From Bryobacterales bacterium (GTDB lineage: Bacteria > Acidobacteriota > Terriglobia > Bryobacterales > Bryobacteraceae), in contig SHUN01000006.1 of NCBI GenBank assembly GCA_009697495.1, forward strand, positions 1 through 18,968: DNA of 18,968 nucleotides. The letters are read 5' to 3'. Of the stretch, positions 7,888 through 15,094 are shown in pieces. The notes under the pieces are model-generated. The model saw nothing but the letters and a program-made list of their open reading frames with translations. It was not told where the DNA came from and did not search any database. Made by a program: the position numbers and the translations under genes. How positions within the stretch are numbered: position 1 is the stretch's first letter; each line of letters begins with the position of its first letter.

Positions 7888-8640
7888 TTAGTAACCCAGC
7901 GGGTAAGCCTTGATAAATTGAAACGTCCGCTTCCAGCGTGTCTTGGGAATGAAGTTCTTTATCAGGTTGATCACTTGGTCAACCGAGTATCCAGCCAGAT
8001 GCTCCGTCGAAGCTTCAAACGACCACCAGATGATTAACGGCTTGCCCATGATGTTCTCACGGGGAACCAGGCCCCAGTACCGCGAATCGTCGGAATTCTC
8101 GCGGTTGTCGCCCATGCACAGGTAGAAGCCTTCCGGCACGTTGAGAACGCCGTCCTTCACGTTATCCCGCAGCATCTCCGCCCCGCGCGGGTAGACGTAG
8201 GAGGGCGACACCGTGGGAAAGTTAGCCGCGTACGGGTCCAGATTCGGCCCCGTGAACTGCGCGTACGGCTCCTCCGCCGGCTTGCCGTTCAGGATCAGCT
8301 TTTTCTCGACAAACTGGATCTTATCGCCGGGGATGCCGATCACCCGCTTCACATACGGCATGTTAATGTTCAGCGGGTAGCGGAATACCACGACATCCCC
8401 GCGCCGCACTTCCTGGTAGGGCAGAAAGTACTTGGTTATCGCCCCCGGCGGCGAATACGGGATCTTGTCGACAATCAAATGATCGCCCGTCATGATCGTC
8501 GTTTCCATCGACGCTGTCGGCACCACGAATGGCTGCGCGACGGTCGATGTAAACCAGACCAGCAGGACGATGTTAAAGGCCCAATCGGCAATCCAGTGGC
8601 GCTCGGGCGGCGGTTTTGGTGCTTTCTTTTTGAAGAACAT
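7888..8640 (-). CDS. lepB: Signal peptidase I (second of a tandem pair)
   Basis: The 250-residue membrane protease removes signal peptides from exported proteins. A single N-terminal membrane helix (about 17-37) precedes the catalytic serine in PTASMETTI (Ser44). The general-base lysine is in YVKRVIGIPGD (Lys98), and the C-terminal box GDNRENSDDSRYWG is present. It is clearly paralogous to the next gene upstream: both have YSPPGAITKY/YSPTGPISKY, RYWGxVPRENI and KTRWxRTF blocks. Its ATG follows the stop of that gene directly (TGAATG). Confidence 0.92.
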   Translation of the reverse strand: MFFKKKAPKPPPERHWIADWAFNIVLLVWFTSTVAQPFVVPTASMETTIMTGDHLIVDKIPYSPPGAITKYFLPYQEVRRGDVVVFRYPLNINMPYVKRVIGIPGDKIQFVEKKLILNGKPAEEPYAQFTGPNLDPYAANFPTVSPSYVYPRGAEMLRDNVKDGVLNVPEGFYLCMGDNRENSDDSRYWGLVPRENIMGKPLIIWWSFEASTEHLAGYSVDQVINLIKNFIPKTRWKRTFQFIKAYPLGY

Positions 8641-9432
8641 TCAGTCTTTAGAAGGATACCCTTGAATCAGATTAAAAGTGCGCTGCCACCGTGTCTTCGT
8701 AAAGAAGTTACGGAATAGATCGGTGACGTGTTCCAATGATGGCGTTGAAGACTGCAACCGGTGTGTCGGCGCGTCGTAGGACCAGTAGATGATCAGCGGC
8801 TTGCCGATAATGTTCTCGCGCGGCACGAAACCCCAGTAACGCGAATCCAACGAATGGTCGCGGTTGTCGCCAAGCGCGAAGTAGGCGTTTTCAGGGACCA
8901 CTATCTCGCCGTTGACAACATGACGCTGCAGCATCGTGCGGGCCCCTTCGTCGATGCTCGTGTTCGGCTCCGAAGGAAAGCTGTCCCGGTAGGAGTCAAA
9001 GAAGCCGCTCTTATGGAACTTGTAAGGTTCCTCAATGGGCTTCCCGTTGCGGAATACCTGCTTGTTCTCAATCTTGATCCGGTCACCGGGGACGCCAATG
9101 ACGCGCTTAACAAAAGTGAACTTGATATCGGTCGGCCAGCGGAAGACGATAATGTCGCCGCGCTTGGCCTCGCTGTAAGGCAGGAGGTATTTGCTGATGG
9201 GCCCAGTCGGTGAGTACGCCAGCTTATCGACCAGCAGATGGTCACCGATCAGCAGCGAGTCCTCCATCGAACCGGTGGGGATAACGAATGCCTGAACCAG
9301 CGTCGTGGTGCCGAAGAGCAGCAGCAGGATGGTAACCGTCCATTCAGCAACTGCGTGGCGCGGCGGATCATGCGGCGGATCAACGGGCGCCATGGGAGCG
9401 GCGGCGTCATCTTCTATAGTTGTGCTGGACAC
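8641..9432 (-). CDS. lepB: Signal peptidase I (first of a tandem pair)
   Basis: This 263-residue paralogue has a longer, proline-rich cytoplasmic N-terminus (APVDPPHDPPRH), one membrane helix (about 30-48), the catalytic serine in PTGSMEDSL (Ser55), the lysine in FVKRVIGVPGD (Lys109) and GDNRDHSLDSRYWG near the end. I chose GTG 9432 because a full AAGGAGG (9436-9442) precedes it, although the gap is only 3 bases. The longer open frame to 9498 would overlap the preceding gene, and the next in-frame ATG (9393) has no Shine-Dalgarno. The pair probably arose by tandem duplication; different substrate preferences are possible but not visible. Confidence 0.9.
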   Translation of the reverse strand: MSSTTIEDDAAAPMAPVDPPHDPPRHAVAEWTVTILLLLFGTTTLVQAFVIPTGSMEDSLLIGDHLLVDKLAYSPTGPISKYLLPYSEAKRGDIIVFRWPTDIKFTFVKRVIGVPGDRIKIENKQVFRNGKPIEEPYKFHKSGFFDSYRDSFPSEPNTSIDEGARTMLQRHVVNGEIVVPENAYFALGDNRDHSLDSRYWGFVPRENIIGKPLIIYWSYDAPTHRLQSSTPSLEHVTDLFRNFFTKTRWQRTFNLIQGYPSKD

Positions 9433-9448
9433 GTACCTCCTTTTAATT

Positions 9449-9733
9449 CTACTCAAACAGCCAGTAGCGCAGATAGCGGAACAGCTCGACGAGCGCAACG
9501 ATGAGATTCAGCGTGCCGATGCCGCTGACGGCGCCGCGGAACCACGGGCTGAGCCAAACGGCATTCCAGCCCTGGCGCCAGTTGGCGAACATGTTCTGAT
9601 CCCAGCCGTCCATCCACGGGTAAACGACCAGGAATGCGCCGAGTTCAAAGCAGAGTATAATCCAGGCCAGGCCGGAGAACATGGCCATCCAGGACCGCTT
9701 CTTAGGAAACGGGGGCGGAGCAGGAGTGGTCAA
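9449..9733 (-). CDS. Small two-helix membrane protein of unknown function
   Basis: The 94-residue protein has a proline- and lysine-rich start (TTPAPPPFPKKRSW) and two hydrophobic segments, about residues 15-38 (MAMFSGLAWIILCFELGAFL) and 68-88 (SGIGTLNLIVALVELF). A Trp-rich loop (WMDGWDQNMFANWRQGW) lies between them. The start is TTG 9733, which overlaps the rnhB stop as TTGA and has GGAGG about 7 bases upstream, inside rnhB. It is sandwiched between rnhB and lepB in a tightly coupled operon, so a role in the envelope or secretion is possible, but I do not recognise the family. Confidence 0.75.
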   Translation of the reverse strand: MTTPAPPPFPKKRSWMAMFSGLAWIILCFELGAFLVVYPWMDGWDQNMFANWRQGWNAVWLSPWFRGAVSGIGTLNLIVALVELFRYLRYWLFE

Positions 9734-10371
9734 AGTCCGCCCTCCGCGAACAGGGACCGCTGCGCCCGGTCGCGGACCGGAGCATAGGTCATGCGATGTT
9801 CCGGCGTCGGTCCGAGCCGGTCAAGGCCCGCCAGATGAGCCGGAGCGCCGTAGCCCTTGTTGCTGGCCAGATCGTAGCCAGGGTAGAGAGCGTCGAGTTC
9901 CCGGAGACGGGCATCGCGGGAAGTCTTCGCCAGAATCGAGGCGGCGGCGATGGACTGTGACAGGGCGTCGCCGTGAATGATGGCCTGCTGCGCCAACGGA
10001 AGATCGACAGTGGTCGCGTCGATGAGCAGGTAGTCAGCGGGGACGGCAAGCGCTTCAACCGCCCGCCGCATGGCGAGCCGCGAGGCTTGCAGGATGTTGA
10101 TCCGGTCGATTTCGGCGGCGGTGGCGATGCCGACCGCGAAGGCGACGGCCCGCTCCCGGATGAGGACGGCGAGCGCCTCGCGGGTCTCCGCTTCCAGGAC
10201 TTTTGAGTCGTTAAGGCCGCGAATGGGTTTATCCGGGTCGAGAATGACAGCGGCGGCATAGACGGGACCGAAGAGGCAACCGCGCCCAGCCTCATCAACG
10301 CCGGCGACAGCGGAATAGCCGCTCTGCCGGGCCAGCCGTTCCAGTTCGAAGGAACACTTAGAGGTGGCCAA
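9730..10371 (-). CDS. rnhB: Ribonuclease HII
   Basis: The 213-residue enzyme cuts RNA in RNA-DNA hybrids, including single ribonucleotides in DNA. Visible motifs are AGVDEAGRGCLFGP (Asp26, Glu27), GLNDSK, the strand LLIDATTV with Asp118, and HGDALSQSIAAASILAKTSRD-like sequence (residues 133-153). The family usually has Gly after the third Asp; here it is Ala. The start is best placed at TTG 10371, with AGGAGG 8 bases upstream and M-A-T-S-K-C-S-F-E-L as the N-terminus. The open frame continues upstream through the GC-rich repeats to 10650, but that extension encodes only repeat-derived Arg-rich sequence. Its stop overlaps the TTG start of the small membrane protein. Confidence 0.93.
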   Translation of the reverse strand: MATSKCSFELERLARQSGYSAVAGVDEAGRGCLFGPVYAAAVILDPDKPIRGLNDSKVLEAETREALAVLIRERAVAFAVGIATAAEIDRINILQASRLAMRRAVEALAVPADYLLIDATTVDLPLAQQAIIHGDALSQSIAAASILAKTSRDARLRELDALYPGYDLASNKGYGAPAHLAGLDRLGPTPEHRMTYAPVRDRAQRSLFAEGGL

Positions 10372-10420
10372 ACGCGGCAGCCTCCTGAGAAGCACTTGAT
10401 CCGTGTACGCGGGACTCACA

Positions 10421-10635
10421 GGATACCGAGCCGCGACCGTCAGGGAGCGGTCCGCAATCCTCACCCGATACCGAGCCGCGACGGCAAGGGAGCGGTCCGC
10501 AATCCGCGAGTTCCTCAAGGGTGATGCGCAAGTCGCGGCTGGCGGCCGTACTGACGATTCCACCCTGTTTGGGCGGCGTCGCCGCCACCGCTCCCTGACG
10601 GTCGCGGCTCGGTAACCGGCCCCGGCTCGGTATCC
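10421..10635. repeat. GC-rich inverted repeat cluster in the rplS-rnhB gap
   Basis: The 369-base gap 10372-10740 has no gene of its own but holds repeats. Copy A (10422-10460) and copy B (10467-10505) are direct copies of a 39-base unit, differing at about three positions; the core is CCGAGCCGCGACCGTCAGGG. Copy C (10588-10617) is inverted and matches copy A over 30 bases with one mismatch, 25 of them perfect (10426-10450 against 10588-10612). A partial inverted copy D is GGCTCGGTATCC at 10624-10635. A and C could fold into a long stem around a loop of about 137 bases in the operon mRNA. From memory, closely similar units are highly repeated in acidobacterial genomes and create false ORFs reading PLPDGRGSV. 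Confidence 0.8.
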
Positions 10636-10740
10636 GGTGTTGCGAGACACTTCGTGCCTGCCGCTGCCCAGCGGTTGTCGTTTGGAGGTTCCTCGTAGTC
10701 GGCAAGCCCGATACTCTTTTGGCGGAACGGTCTTGCGAGC

Positions 10741-11088
10741 CTAGTCGCGCTCTTTCAGGCGGGCGGCCTTGCCGCGGAGTGCGCGGAGATAGTACAGCTT
10801 GGCGCGGCGAACCTGTCCGCTGCGAACCACGTCGATCTTGTGGATGACGGGCGAGTGGATCGGAAAGATGCGCTCGACCCCGGTCCCGAAGCTCAGCTTG
10901 CGGACCGTGATCGTTTCGCTGACGCCCGCGTTATTGCGGGCGATATAGGTGCCTTCGTAAATCTGGATACGTTCCTTTTCGCCTTCGCGAATCTTAACGT
11001 GCACCTTCAGCGTGTCGCCGATGCGGAGAACCGGCAGGTCCTTGCGCATCTGGCTTTGCTGAACTTTGGTGAGGAGTGCGTGTTGCAT
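10741..11088 (-). CDS. rplS: 50S ribosomal protein L19
   Basis: The 115-residue protein matches bL19 throughout: an N-terminal helix ([18 protein letters not shown]), the SH3-like barrel with [36 protein letters not shown], and the basic end [20 protein letters not shown]19 sits at the interface of the two ribosomal subunits. ATG 11088 has GAGG about 9 bases upstream. It follows trmD by 20 bases, the classic trmD-rplS arrangement. An open frame continuing upstream to 11262 is a trmD shadow. Confidence 0.97.
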   Translation of the reverse strand: MQHALLTKVQQSQMRKDLPVLRIGDTLKVHVKIREGEKERIQIYEGTYIARNNAGVSETITVRKLSFGTGVERIFPIHSPVIHKIDVVRSGQVRRAKLYYLRALRGKAARLKERD

Positions 11089-11108
11089 TTTCAAATACCT
11101 CTTCGAAT

Positions 11109-11792
11109 TTAGATCTTTTTTAGCAAATCCGGCCTGTTTTTGGCCGTTTTTGCGAGCGCCGTTTCCCGGCGCCATCTGCGGATTTCTTCGTGATTGCCGC
11201 CGAGCAGAACCTCGGGAACCACTTGCCCCCGGAAATCGGCCGGGCGGGTAAATTGCGGACAATCGAGCAGGCCGGTAGAGAAGCTTTCGTTTTCGCTGGA
11301 AGCCTCGTTGCCGAGGACGCCGGGAATGAGCCTTGCGACCGCGTCGATGATGAGCGCGGCAGGAAGCTCGCCGCCACTCACAACAAAATCGCCAATAGAT
11401 GTTTCTTCGTCAACCAGATTTTGAGCAACCCGTTCGTCCACTCCTTCATATCGGCCGCAGATCAGCAGGAGTTCGTCCAGCGCGCTCCAGCGCCGGGCAG
11501 TGGCCTGATCGAACAAACGGCCCTGCGCCGACATCAAAGCGACCTTCTTATTGTCGCTCTTTTGCGGAAAGATTGTTTGCGCGGCCAGGAATATGGGTTC
11601 TGGTTTCATCAGCATGCCTTCGCCGCCCCCGAAGGGCCGGTCGTCAACGCTCCGGTGGCGGTCAAAAGTCCACTGCCGGAGATCATGAATACGAATCTGA
11701 ATCCTGTTGGTTTGTACTGCACGGGCGACCACTCCGAACTCGAAGGGGCCGCGAAAGAATTCCGGGAAAATAGTGAGTACATGAAACGTCAT
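11109..11792 (-). CDS. trmD: tRNA (guanine-37-N1)-methyltransferase
   Basis: The 227-residue SPOUT enzyme methylates G37 next to the tRNA anticodon with S-adenosylmethionine, preventing +1 frameshifts. It begins [13 protein letters not shown] and has [28 protein letters not shown], and the knot region [20 protein letters not shown] followed by RLIPGVLG. The C-terminal block is [20 protein letters not shown]. Length is normal or slightly short. The ATG overlaps the rimM stop as ATGA. Confidence 0.97.
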   Translation of the reverse strand: MTFHVLTIFPEFFRGPFEFGVVARAVQTNRIQIRIHDLRQWTFDRHRSVDDRPFGGGEGMLMKPEPIFLAAQTIFPQKSDNKKVALMSAQGRLFDQATARRWSALDELLLICGRYEGVDERVAQNLVDEETSIGDFVVSGGELPAALIIDAVARLIPGVLGNEASSENESFSTGLLDCPQFTRPADFRGQVVPEVLLGGNHEEIRRWRRETALAKTAKNRPDLLKKI

Positions 11793-12325
11793 TGCTGTTC
11801 GCGGAAGAGTTCTATGAGGCCATCGGGAAGGATGACTTCAATGCGGCCAACTTCCGGCTTGATCCCGACGCAGATGTCATTGACGAAGGGAATCAAGAGA
11901 CCGTCTTCCAGTTCCAGGAGCCCGGAAGCGCCCTGTTCCTTGACGGCGGCGACGCGTCCATACACTGTTTGATTTTTGGCGTCGATGACCTGGCAACCCA
12001 CCAGATCACCGAAGAAAAACTCACCGGGCGCAAGCGGCCGGCGGCGGGAGGAGCGAATGGCAGCCCGGAACCCGCGGAGTTTTTCGGCATCGTCAATACT
12101 ATCGATCCCTTTGAACTTCAGGACCGTGAAGCCATTGTGGTCCCAGGCCTCTTCGATTTCGAAGTCGCCTTTTACGGCGTTATCGGGAGCCAGGAGTGTG
12201 ACGGTACCCAATTCGGTGAAGCGGCCGGGACCGGTGGTAAGGTCATTGACAGCCAACTCACCCTTGTTGCCGCGAGCGCGGACAATTTCGGCGAGGATCA
12301 CCCAATCATTTACTGGTTCAGTCAC
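11789..12325 (-). CDS. rimM: 16S rRNA processing protein RimM
   Basis: The 178-residue protein has the N-terminal RimM beta-barrel ([16 protein letters not shown], then [16 protein letters not shown]) and the C-terminal PRC barrel ([17 protein letters not shown] to the end, with [10 protein letters not shown]). RimM binds ribosomal protein S19 and helps maturation of the 30S head. The start is GTG 12325, 8 bases after the khpA stop, with only a weak Shine-Dalgarno. The position between khpA and trmD is the standard one. Confidence 0.94.
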   Translation of the reverse strand: MTEPVNDWVILAEIVRARGNKGELAVNDLTTGPGRFTELGTVTLLAPDNAVKGDFEIEEAWDHNGFTVLKFKGIDSIDDAEKLRGFRAAIRSSRRRPLAPGEFFFGDLVGCQVIDAKNQTVYGRVAAVKEQGASGLLELEDGLLIPFVNDICVGIKPEVGRIEVILPDGLIELFREQQ

Positions 12326-12333
12326 GGGAGTGG

Positions 12334-12573
12334 TTACTCGACAACTTCCAGGTTAAACCGGCGATTGAGCTTGACGCCGCAAGCGCTCAGCAGCGTCCGG
12401 ATGGAACGCGCCGTGCGGCCCTGCTTGCCGATCACCTTTCCGATGTCGCCGGCGGCAACGCGCAGTTCGAGCACTGTGATCTGTTCGCCTTCGACGGCAT
12501 GAACGGAGACCTGGTCAGGATTGTCCACGAGCGCTTTGGCGATGTCTTCCACTAATTGCTTGGCGGCTGCCAT
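12334..12573 (-). CDS. khpA: KH-domain RNA-binding protein KhpA
   Basis: This 79-residue protein is a single KH domain with the RNA-binding GxxG loop in [18 protein letters not shown] (about residues 45-62). KhpA proteins bind RNA, in some bacteria together with KhpB, and affect cell division and translation. The gene between rpsP and rimM is the usual place for the family. It starts at ATG 12573, 14 bases after rpsP. Confidence 0.93.
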   Translation of the reverse strand: MAAAKQLVEDIAKALVDNPDQVSVHAVEGEQITVLELRVAAGDIGKVIGKQGRTARSIRTLLSACGVKLNRRFNLEVVE

Positions 12574-12587
12574 GACGAGTCCTTTGG

Positions 12588-12845
12588 TTAGACGGCCGGC
12601 GCGGGCGCGGCAGCCGGGTTCTTCTTGACGAGGCGTTTGACGACGTCGGTCGGCTGGGCACCGTTCTTAATCCAAAATTGGAGGCGCTCGTGGTCGATGA
12701 CGACCGCGGCGGGCTCCGCGCGGGGGTTATAGTGGCCGACGACTTCGACGGCGCGGCTATCCCTGGCGCGATCTTTTTCGATAACAACAAGGCGGTATGT
12801 GGGGGCTTTCTTGGAGCCGAACCGCGCGAGGCGAATGGCGAGCAT
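12588..12845 (-). CDS. rpsP: 30S ribosomal protein S16
   Basis: The 85-residue protein begins [20 protein letters not shown] and continues [20 protein letters not shown], the bS16 signature, with a short Ala/Pro-rich tail. S16 binds 16S rRNA early in 30S assembly. ATG 12845 has AAGGAG about 10-11 bases upstream. It follows ffh with a 62-base gap that includes a hairpin. Confidence 0.97.
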   Translation of the reverse strand: MLAIRLARFGSKKAPTYRLVVIEKDRARDSRAVEVVGHYNPRAEPAAVVIDHERLQFWIKNGAQPTDVVKRLVKKNPAAAPAPAV

Positions 12846-12879
12846 GTTGAGAATTACTCCTTACGTCTTTTTTTGAAAC

Positions 12880-12905
12880 GCGCAAAACGGCCGAGGCCTT
12901 TGCGC
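12880..12905 (-). other. Hairpin in the ffh-rpsP gap
   Basis: The minus strand reads GCGCAAAGGCC-TC-GGCCGTTTTGCGC, pairing GCGCAAA with TTTGCGC and GGCC with GGCC. It begins three bases past the ffh stop codon. Downstream in the direction of transcription the sequence is GTTTC followed by seven A, not T, so it is a poor terminator. It could protect or process the ffh/rpsP mRNA and help adjust the very different protein levels needed for Ffh and S16. Confidence 0.5.
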
Positions 12906-12907
12906 TG

Positions 12908-14287
12908 CTAGAACTTAAAGTCGGACAGGTTGGGCATTTTACCCATGCCTAATTTGGCCAATTTTTTGCCCAAAAAGCCCTGCCCCTGCAGCGAGCCAGA
13001 GAATGACTTCATCATTTTCCGGGCCTGCTGGTACTGCTTGAGAAGGTTGTTAACATCGTGGACGTTGGTCCCGGAGCCGGCTGCGATGCGGCGGCGGCGG
13101 GAGCCGTTGATGAGCATGTGGTTTTCGCGTTCGCGCGGGGTCATCGAATCGATGATAGCGACAACGCGGGAAATTTCCTTCGGATCGACCTTGGCATTTT
13201 TGAGCTCTTTGAGCATGCCCACTCCGGGCATCATGCCGAGCAGGTTTTCGAGCGGTCCGAGTTTCGAGATCTGCTTCAACTGATTCTTGAAGTCATCCAG
13301 GGTGAACTCGTTATCGAGGAGCTTGCGCTGCATCTCCTCGGCCTGCTTTTTGTCGATGGTCTCTTCGACCCTTTCGATGAGGCTGAGCACATCGCCCATG
13401 CCGAGGATGCGGCTGGCGGCGCGGTCCGGATGGAACGCCTCGAAGGCATCGGGCTTTTCGCCGATACCGACGAATTTCAGCGGCTGACCCGTGACGGATC
13501 GAATGGAGAGGGCTGCGCCGCCTCGGGCATCGCCGTCCATTTTCGTCAGGATGACGCCGGTGACGCCGAGCCGGTTATGGAATTCGGCGGCGGATTTAAC
13601 AGCGTCCTGGCCGGTCATGGCGTCGGCGACGAAGAGGATTTCTACGGGGTCGAAGGCCGACTTCAGCTCGGCGAGTTCGGTCATCAGATCTTCATCGATA
13701 TGCAGGCGCCCGGCCGTATCGATAAGGACGACATCCTTGCCGGTCTGGATGGCTTCGCGGCGGGCCGAACGGGCCAGTTCGAGCGGCTTGGTTTCACCAT
13801 CAACGCCGGGATAGATGGGCAGATTGAGCTGCTTGGCCAGGACGGCCAATTGATCGCGAGCGGCGGGACGATACACGTCGACTGAGACCATCAGCGGATT
13901 GTGCTGGTTCTTGGAGAGCCAGCGGGCGAGCTTTGCCGTCGACGTCGTTTTGCCGGAACCCTGCAGGCCAACGATCAAAAAAATCGAGGGCGGTTCATTG
14001 GCAAAGCGGAGGCGCGAGGCATGAGAGCCAAGGAGCTTGATGAGCTCTTCGTGGACGATCTTGACGACCTGCTGCGACGGATTGAGGGCCGCGAGGACTT
14101 CCTGGCCGAGCGCCTTTTCCCGGACCGCTTCGATCAGCTGTTTGACGACTTTGAAATGAACGTCGGCTTCGAGCAGGGCGACTCGGATTTCCCGGAGGGC
14201 GACGTCCATATTCTCCGCGGTGAGTTTGCCCTCGCCGCGAAGGTTTTTGAAGACCTTCTGCAGTTTATCGCTGAGATTCTCGAACAT
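12908..14287 (-). CDS. ffh: Signal recognition particle protein Ffh
   Basis: The 459-residue GTPase binds 4.5S RNA and signal sequences and brings ribosomes to the membrane through FtsY. It has the N domain (1-95), the G domain with GLQGSGKTT (107-115), DVYRPAARDQL, DTAGR and TKMDGDARGG, and the Met-rich M domain from about residue 300 with GMMPGVG, SRRRRIAAGSGT and a KMMKSF helix. The G4 motif TKMD replaces the more common TKLD, a conservative change. ATG 14287 has GAGGAGG 7 bases upstream. It is the first gene of the long operon and is divergent from the Phd-like antitoxin at 14357. Confidence 0.97.
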   Translation of the reverse strand: MFENLSDKLQKVFKNLRGEGKLTAENMDVALREIRVALLEADVHFKVVKQLIEAVREKALGQEVLAALNPSQQVVKIVHEELIKLLGSHASRLRFANEPPSIFLIVGLQGSGKTTSTAKLARWLSKNQHNPLMVSVDVYRPAARDQLAVLAKQLNLPIYPGVDGETKPLELARSARREAIQTGKDVVLIDTAGRLHIDEDLMTELAELKSAFDPVEILFVADAMTGQDAVKSAAEFHNRLGVTGVILTKMDGDARGGAALSIRSVTGQPLKFVGIGEKPDAFEAFHPDRAASRILGMGDVLSLIERVEETIDKKQAEEMQRKLLDNEFTLDDFKNQLKQISKLGPLENLLGMMPGVGMLKELKNAKVDPKEISRVVAIIDSMTPRERENHMLINGSRRRRIAAGSGTNVHDVNNLLKQYQQARKMMKSFSGSLQGQGFLGKKLAKLGMGKMPNLSDFKF

Positions 14288-14294
14288 TCGTTTG

Positions 14295-14308
14295 CCTCCT
14301 CTATTCTA
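14295..14308 (-). promoter_or_regulatory. Shine-Dalgarno and possible -10 element of ffh
   Basis: GAGGAGG (14301-14295) is 7 bases before the ffh ATG. TAGAAT (14308-14303) immediately upstream resembles a -10 box, which would give a leader of only a few bases. A good -35 is not visible. The element shares the 69-base divergent gap with the antitoxin operator at 14339-14356, so a bound antitoxin could also influence ffh. Confidence 0.4.
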
Positions 14309-14338
14309 GCGCCGCGGCGTAGGGCAATCTGTTAAACT

Positions 14339-14356
14339 CTGACTAGTCTGACTAGT
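14339..14356 (+). promoter_or_regulatory. Putative antitoxin operator: two direct CTGACTAGT copies
   Basis: CTGACTAGT occurs twice back to back and ends immediately before the antitoxin ATG. Each copy contains the palindrome ACTAGT, and together they also form ACTAG-TCTGA-CTAGT. No Shine-Dalgarno lies between operator and ATG, so the message may be leaderless. The same 9-mer forms an inverted pair upstream of the related antitoxin at 16322-16585. Type II antitoxins of this class normally repress their own promoter through such sites. Confidence 0.6.
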
Positions 14357-14587
14357 ATGAAAACGCTACACGGGGAGTGGAAGCTCCAGGACGCAAAGGC
14401 GCGATTCAGCGAGCTGTTTCGCCAGACGCTGGCCGCGGGTCCGCAGTTGGTAACCCGCCAGGGCGGCGGCGAAGTTGTTGTTATGAGCCGGGAAGAGTAC
14501 GACCGGCTGACGGGCCGCCATCGACAGCCGGACCTATATGAAATTTTGCGAAACTCCCCGCTGGCGGGCAGCGGGGTGAAGCTATGA
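14357..14587 (+). CDS. Phd/YefM-type antitoxin
   Basis: The 76-residue protein begins MKTLHGEWKLQDAKARFSEL, followed by VTRQGGGEVVVMSREEYDRL, the usual DNA-binding and dimer fold of the Phd/YefM family. The C-terminal third (DLYEILRNSPLAGSGVKL) is the toxin-neutralising part and matches tails often paired with PIN toxins. It is clearly homologous to the antitoxin at 16322-16585 (both have W-x-L-Q-D/E-A-K-A-R-F-S-E-L). Its TGA overlaps an ATG at 14584 that opens a mini-ORF rather than the full toxin. Confidence 0.88.
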   Translation: MKTLHGEWKLQDAKARFSELFRQTLAAGPQLVTRQGGGEVVVMSREEYDRLTGRHRQPDLYEILRNSPLAGSGVKL

Positions 14588-14746
14588 ACGGTTACCCGCT
14601 GACGATGCGACCGGCTGCCAAAGTGGATGCCGGGTTGGCGCTGGGCGCTTCGCCGGCGGGCAGCGGTGCGAAGCGATGAACGGCTACCTGCTGGCGACCG
14701 ATGTGATTGCGGAAACGCTGGCGACGCGACCGGCGCCCAAAGTGGA
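14561..14746 (+). repeat. Partial tandem duplication of the antitoxin/toxin junction
   Basis: Two imperfect copies are offset by 92 bases: GCGGGCAGCGG at 14564 and 14656, and ATGAACGG-TACC-GCTG at 14584 and 14676. Later, CGACCGGC-(G/T)CC-AAAGTGGA matches again. The first copy lacks about 27 bases present in the second, exactly those encoding the toxin core L-A-T-D-V-I-A-E-T. The copies have diverged, so the event is not recent. Confidence 0.75.
14584..14679 (+). CDS. 31-codon mini-ORF, vestige of the toxin N-terminus
   Basis: It starts with the ATG that overlaps the antitoxin stop (ATGA) and ends with a TGA that overlaps the toxin ATG (ATGA at 14676-14679). The product begins MNGYPLTMRPAAKVDAG and resembles the toxin N-terminus (MNGYLLATDVIAET then RPAPKVEA) with the catalytic strand missing. 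It is probably not functional as a protein but would pass ribosomes from antitoxin to toxin by termination-reinitiation. It could instead be a simple scar. Confidence 0.45.
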   Translation: MNGYPLTMRPAAKVDAGLALGASPAGSGAKR

Positions 14747-15092
14747 GGCGTGGTTTGCGTGGGCCTATGACCGGCCGAAATTCTTGAGCGTCATCACCGC
14801 GGGCGAGATGGAGCGGGCGATCCGGGGTGTGGCGGATGCGCGACGCCGTTCGCAGATGTTGGCATGGTGGAGCTTTGCCTTTCGGGGGCTGGGCTCGGAG
14901 CTATTGCTGCCAGTGACACCGGCGGTGGCGGCGCGGTGGGGGCAAATGATGGTGTCGGTTTCGCGGCCGCTGGCGCGGGAGACCGAGATGTTAGTGGCCG
15001 CGACAGCCGCCGAGCATGGGCTGGCGCTGGTGACAGGCCGGCCGGGGACGTTCGCCGGGCTAGGTTTGGATTTGATTGATCCGTTCCAGTAG
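14676..15092 (+). CDS. Divergent PIN-domain (VapC-like) toxin
   Basis: The 138-residue protein aligns along its length with the VapC at 15906-16319. Where that protein has the catalytic D-T-N-V-I-S-E, this one has A7-T-D9-V-I-A-E; the second acid is kept as Glu44 (AGEME), the third is Glu104 rather than Asp, and the final N/D pair of TRNGKDF becomes Arg122/Thr125 in TGRPGTF. PIN toxins are Mg-dependent ribonucleases that need three or four acids, so activity may be lost or altered, though Asp9 might substitute. It pairs with the Phd-like antitoxin upstream through the mini-ORF. It ends two bases from the convergent parE remnant. Confidence 0.75.
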   Translation: MNGYLLATDVIAETLATRPAPKVEAWFAWAYDRPKFLSVITAGEMERAIRGVADARRRSQMLAWWSFAFRGLGSELLLPVTPAVAARWGQMMVSVSRPLARETEMLVAATAAEHGLALVTGRPGTFAGLGLDLIDPFQ

Positions 15093-15094
15093 CA

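Noticed and set aside
10839..10847. DnaA-box-like TGTGGATGA
   Set aside because: A single imperfect match within rplS with no cluster nearby; it does not support an origin.
12846..12907. ffh-rpsP hairpin with a nearby A/T run as an intrinsic terminator
   Set aside because: In the direction of transcription the hairpin is followed by A residues, and the operon clearly continues into rpsP.
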